From Caenorhabditis elegans (lineage: Eukaryota; Nematoda; Chromadorea; Rhabditida; Rhabditidae), in NCBI RefSeq assembly GCF_000002985.6, contig NC_003283.11, positions 13,020,001 through 13,084,000 of the forward strand: a stretch of DNA of 64,000 nucleotides. The letters are read 5' to 3'. Below, piece after piece: positions 59,281 to 64,000 of the stretch; position 1 is the stretch's first letter, and each line of letters starts with the position of its first letter. The notes under the pieces are model-generated. The model did not search any database and was not told the DNA's origin. It saw nothing but the letters and a program-made list of their open reading frames with translations. The position numbers and the translations under genes were made by a program.

Positions 59281-62200
59281 ACAAAATAGGAGCACGCGCT
59301 TCGGCGTCTGTGAACGGCTGGATTGTCTATAATTGTATTTCTTTGAATTTTTTTTCAGCTATGAGAAGTGTCACAGAATTACATGATTTCTCGGAGGCTT
59401 TTCAAGCTGAAACACAATAAAAACTGAACAAATCACAAAATCTAGACCCACGTTTGAAAACAATCCCTTAATAGATAATCCCTTTTGACTCTAGAGTCTT
59501 TTGACTACAGTAGTCTCTAAATATTTAGATGAATCACAATAAAGGCAATTTTCTTTTGAATTTCAATCCTTAACCTCTAATCTCGTGATGCTTCGATTTT
59601 AATGATCATCCTTCGATGGTCACCAAAGAAATATTTTGTCACCGGATATCCTCCTAATCCTAATTTTCTTAATATTTGCAACTAAACTGAGCTATTTTCC
59701 AAAACAGAGAGGGAAACTTTAATTTTAAAGAGAAAAAGCAACTTCTGCAAGACTATGACACAAAAAGTGAGAAGTGACCCATTGGCAACTCAAAACTTTT
59801 TGAGAAATCGGCTCAAGTTTCAAGTATCGTTTTCACCAAAAAGACAATGAATAATTGACGACTGAAACTTGGTAAATGGTGGGAATTTGCAGAAATTTCA
59901 AAAACTGAAAATGACTCAAGAAGAGCTTTTTTCCAGGAAATTCTGAAGTGAAAGTCTGACGAAGGATTACCAGAAGTGGATTGGAAGTTTTTAGAAAAAA
60001 AGGAAGTACGTAATAATAATAATATTTTTTGTTACAATTACAACAAAAGAAAGATTAAAGGGTGCAAAAAGAGCTAATGACAATGATCACATGCTTCGTT
60101 AGTTATGATATAAAATAACTCAAGCATTAGACAATGAACTAGACAATTCTGACCGATACATTATATATTCTGACGGTTTATAAGTATTACAATTAGATTT
60201 GAATATCCGTATTGTGAACATGGAGGGCTCTAATAGAAAATATATGTTCAAAAAACAAACCCGATCAGAAAACTTGTCGTGTTCCACACGAAAACACGAG
60301 GTTTCCTTGAACGAGGCAAGTTTTTAGAAAATGCGTAATTTTCTCAAAAAATTACTCGGCTCTTTTAAATTTACAAATGATCATAGTACGACCGAATATG
60401 TGTTTTTGGAAATAATAGGGGTTTTTTTTCAGATTTTTGGATAGGTTAAGTGAGAATATCGCAGAAAATTTGAAAACATTTCAGTGTGAGAATTCGTTTT
60501 ACATTTGTCACAATTTTTACAGTTTTTCAAAAATATGAATTTTCAGTTTTTAGGCCGGAAGACGGTAGTTAAACTTACATTGATATAATTTTTTTTTTAA
60601 CTGAAAATTGTTAAATTAATTTCATGTGGTTAGAAAAGAATTGGAAACCAACCGTAATCTGAGTTTCTTGTGGATGTTTTCAGCTTACTTTTACGCGTTG
60701 TTTTTTTTTAAATTTTTTTATAAAAAGGGTTTTTCGGATATTCAAAATGAGAACGGGCCAATATGGTTAAAGTCAACCAGTTTCAGGTTAAAATAGCCAA
60801 ATGTGACAGAAGCAAAGGACCTTGCGGGAATTCCAAATGCTAAATTGTTTATTAAAATATATTAAAAAATTGAGCATTTTTGAGCATTGCATATCTTTTG
60901 AATTAAAAAAAGTTTCAGTTCCATTTGTTTCACTGCAAACCGAGTTTCCAAGGATTTTTAAAGCGATATATTAAATATTGGAATATGCATTACATTTGAT
61001 ACCAAAACGCACAATTTTCTGTAGTCTCTTGGAATTTTGCAAAATTATTTTTGCATTATACCGATTAAGTGGATATCGCCTAATAATCCTCGTAGCGGTC
61101 AGTATCGATGTATTTTGTATCACGTTGCAAAAATTCTAAAACCTTTACTGTCACCATCCATCATTTCTTTTTTCCTATTCAGAACAGCAAATATTTTTTT
61201 TTGCCAGGTGATGATAGAGTGTTCTTCGTTTTAAAAGATCACAATTCCAAAACCGGTTTATCGTTAATCAAGGTTAAATCTCCACGTGGCAACATTCCTC
61301 TCTCTATTTCCATTATCTTTTTCATCAACCTTATCACATTCTTTCACACTACTCAATCGTTCTTTAGAGTATCAAATGAATCGTTGTTGAAACAGGTTGA
61401 GTCAATCATTCAAAGATGAAACAGTTCTCTTACACGTTTGAAGGATTTTCACCTAAACAGCAAGGTCATCAATCTTCTGCAACAGGAAATGATGATGATA
61501 GTTCATAGGGCGACAGGTTCAAAACACGCCGAGATTTTAAATCAATTTAATTTCCGCGCGCCTCTTTCTTTTATCTTCAAAATAATACCATTAAGATCAA
61601 TGAGAGACAAAACAAGAAAATTGACAGAGTTATTTGTGTGAAGTGATGCGGTGTTTCTGCAGGTGACGAAACATTTTTTTTATGAAAAATGAAGATTGAT
61701 CACATTTTCAATGTCTATGTCGTTAGTTCACACCATAGATCATACACTACAATAAAGTTTCTGCGATTTGAATTTTTGTTTATCGTCACTATTATATTTT
61801 TGTTTTTAATAAAATTCGGCATTTTTAAATTTCTGGAATTTACTTTCTGGGTTAGATTTGAAATGCTCAGTTTTGAAATTATTTAATATTGACGTTTAAT
61901 GCAAATTTCCGAAGGGGTGCAGGAGTTTTCAAATTAACTATCAGAAGTAAACAACTTTTTTTTAACTGTTTTGTTGGAAAAATTTTAATGGTTCGAACCA
62001 CAAAAAATTTAATTGGAATCTGAAAATGGTTATAACATGTTTACATCATTTGAATGCATTTTTTAAAGAACAAACCATGCCATTTCTCAATTTGGCAGTG
62101 ACCGAACTACCAAACTTTAGCAGATCTTCAGCTTTTGTGCATGTTTCTGGAATGTTTATCAAGCTAAATGTAACAGTAATATTTTAGCAACCGTGGTTGA

Positions 62201-62720
62201 GAATGATCTTCAAAAAGAACACTAAATATTGGAAATCAACATTTTTATTTAGGAACAACAAATCTAGAAAGTCTTTTTTATTCAAGCTTCAATTTGAATT
62301 CCAAGTTCCTCAACCATCACAACCCCCATTATTATTAGCCCGGTGTGGATCTTCTTTGAAAATTGATCTCAATCATCGAATGATCTTTTGGTTTTGATTT
62401 CATCTTGTTTACGCTTATTTACACCATTTGTTTCGATGATCTCCTTGGAAAATACACTTTAGGTTGTAGTCCATTATCAAAGAACATTTTATTGTAATTT
62501 TGAAAATGCGTTTCTATATTCTCCGCCTCCTTTTAAGATGTTCAACTGATAAGGACACTGTCCTCCGTATTGATAGAATCCTCTCAAAATCCTCTCGATC
62601 GACCTCCGCGCTAAGCGTACTTTTGGAAGGATGCCTACGTGCAAACAGAGACCCAAACCGATGTTCTCTCTTCATTTCGTTTTTCTTTTCTTCTACTCTT
62701 TCTGCTCTTTTCGTTGGTTG

Positions 62721-62728
62721 TGACGTCA
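62721..62728 (+). promoter_or_regulatory. CRE (TGACGTCA)
   Basis: A perfect palindromic cAMP-response element lies about 440 nt upstream of the probable start at 63163. It is the kind of site bound by the CREB homologue CRH-1. The region 62500-63040 otherwise looks like promoter or leader sequence. Confidence 0.45.
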
Positions 62729-63162
62729 TCACAGGGGCTCGAATTTCCTTCTCTTCAAAAACTATTTGTAAAAGCACACCGGAGGAAGAGGTGGGATTCA
62801 GAGTGTGTGCAGCGGCAATCAGTCTGCGGCTCTCCAGAGTCAATTATCTTTCACTCGGCAACTCGGTCACTGATAGTTTCTTGTGTTTGTGTTTCCGAGG
62901 AGAAGGAGGAGGTGGCCGCATGGTTTCAAATGTTTCTTCCCGCAAGAAGAACTTTTGTTTCTGTGCGTAATAGCTTGTGTGGCGTAAAAGAGATGCAAAG
63001 AGCGTTCATATAGGGGCGGGCCTCTTGAATTGAAACTCTTTTTGCAGAAATCCCAAAGAAATTGAAAGTGATACGAGTGTGTAAGGTATCACCTCCCTTC
63101 TTTCACTAAGAAGGCGGAATTGACAGTTCGCCACGAGGAATACCTAAATAATTCTAGTGATC

Positions 63163-63175
63163 ATGACAGCAGCAG
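63163..63175 (+). CDS. Probable first coding exon (MTAA...) of a gene running off the window
   Basis: A strong acceptor (TCTTTTTGCAG) ends at 63047, followed by a 115-nt leader. Then comes ATGACAGCAGCAG with a consensus GTAAGT donor at 63176. This arrangement suggests a short first coding exon after a trans-splice or leader exon, with the rest of the gene beyond the window across a long first intron. The product cannot be told from four codons. Confidence 0.45.
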
Positions 63176-63817
63176 GTAAGTTATATTTAGTTTGATTAGC
63201 ATAGACTACTACATAGATATCTTGATTTATGATTAACTGGTATGAATAACAAGTGGAAGTTGAGGACAAATACCTTTTTTGTTTAAAATTTCAGAAAAAC
63301 AAATATTATATTTGTTTACCAACACCGTCTAGACAAATCTATATTGAAACCAAACGATATTTTAATCTCAAAATGGAGTCAAATATGCAAGAATGTTCAG
63401 AAAACAATTTATGATATCAACTGAAAATCTATTTTAGTTAGAGCTTTCCATGTGAGCCTACGCCCGCCTTGTGCTAATACGCGTGCCTACTGGGAAAGAA
63501 CACGAAACAATTTATTTTCAAGTTCTAGGTGTGCTGAAAATCACTGACAATTTTCTAGATTTGAGATGATTTGTAGTGTCAACCTGTAGTTTTTCTATCC
63601 ATTACACCATCACCGATTGTAGTTTCATAGTTCCACCACACTTTCAAAATATGAAAAAATATTAGTGCCACTTAGTAGCTGCTGCCACATCTGCAAAAAT
63701 AAAACTGGGTTTTATTCGTGAAAACCCGTCACTCTTTGATCTTTTCACTCTTTCCCTCTCCACCTGCTATCCCATAAATACTCTATTCACTGATCCTTCT
63801 CTCATTCGTCGAGTTCC

Positions 63818-63934
63818 ATGCCGTTCCATACTCCATTAATCTTCGTCTTCCAACTTCTGATATTTTTATCGCTTCGAGTTGTTGTTCAGTACAAACAACT
63901 GAGCCCAATCCGTGTTCCAGTGATATTTTTCTGA
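63818..63934 (+). other. Short signal-peptide-like ORF in the last intron region
   Basis: An ATG at 63818 opens a 38-residue frame, MPFHTPLIFVFQLLIFLSLR..., ending in TGA. It is preceded by a pyrimidine-rich, promoter-like tract (CTCTTTCCCTCTCCACC). It could be an alternative first exon of the same plus-strand gene, but there is no donor within the hydrophobic part. It is recorded because of its composition only. Confidence 0.25.
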
Positions 63935-64000
63935 TTGTCTGCCTGGTCCATCAGTTATCATAGAATGCAGTAAATATATTTTGGAGCCAACGAGGAAGGA

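Noticed and set aside
62500-63013. Frames of 109-156 residues over the region upstream of 63.1 kb on both strands
   Set aside because: They overlap each other on opposite strands, with no family resemblance, in what looks like promoter or leader sequence with a CRE.
1-64000. CRISPR arrays, bacterial operons or phage features
   Set aside because: Introns, spliced receptors and transposon types show nuclear nematode DNA; no regularly spaced direct repeats of CRISPR type were seen.

Overview
The window looks like Caenorhabditis DNA, most likely C. elegans chromosome V. It is AT-rich, has very short introns (often 44-50 nt) with the TTTTCAG acceptor, compact genes and many palindromic DNA transposons. 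It carries nematode-specific families: gustatory-receptor-like GUR proteins, serpentine receptors, SSP/MSP-domain proteins and worm GT11 fucosyltransferases. The species call is inference from gene content (a flamingo/CELSR cadherin resembling fmi-1, and a leucine aminopeptidase resembling lap-2); no database was searched. Exon boundaries below were read by hand from splice signals and checked for phase.

Layout. 1-13149 (+): the 3' four-fifths of a flamingo-type seven-pass cadherin receptor, 24 exons, with a tRNA-Lys(UUU)-like gene antisense in one intron. 13.5-16.5 kb: a small His/Gly-rich secreted protein (+), a tiny PLA2-like secreted protein (-) and a complete 340-residue GT11-type fucosyltransferase-like gene (-). 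17059-18654: a near-perfect 1.6-kb Tc4-like foldback element. 18.76-21.7 kb (-): an SCYL1 pseudokinase, divergent from lap-2 (23.7-25.9 kb, +) across a 2-kb region with several TGATAA sites. 28.0-29.2 kb (+): a protein resembling NCOA4/ARA70. 29.24-29.55 kb (-): a small secreted peptide. 29.8-33.7 kb (-): a complete 411-residue GUR-family seven-TM receptor.

34.3-46 kb is a mobile-element zone: a TA-flanked palindromic element, a 3.13-kb foldback element with two 918-bp arms and a 9-bp target duplication, a BEL/Pao retrotransposon relic, LTR-like fragments, a hAT-like MITE and a broken SSP (sperm protein) gene copy. An orphan gene with a KH-like N-terminus (42.1-44.1 kb, +) sits inside it. 47.1-51 kb (-) holds a 309-residue serpentine receptor. 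From 51.4 to about 62.5 kb I find no convincing coding exon. The window ends with a probable 5' exon of a plus-strand gene (63163-63175), preceded by a CRE.

The genes do not form one pathway. Most have their own promoters (TATA boxes, long upstream regions), and I see no clear operon. The most unusual shared feature is that both large foldback elements carry tRNA-like Pol III A and B boxes plus a T-run terminator inside each arm, convergent in one element and divergent in the other.
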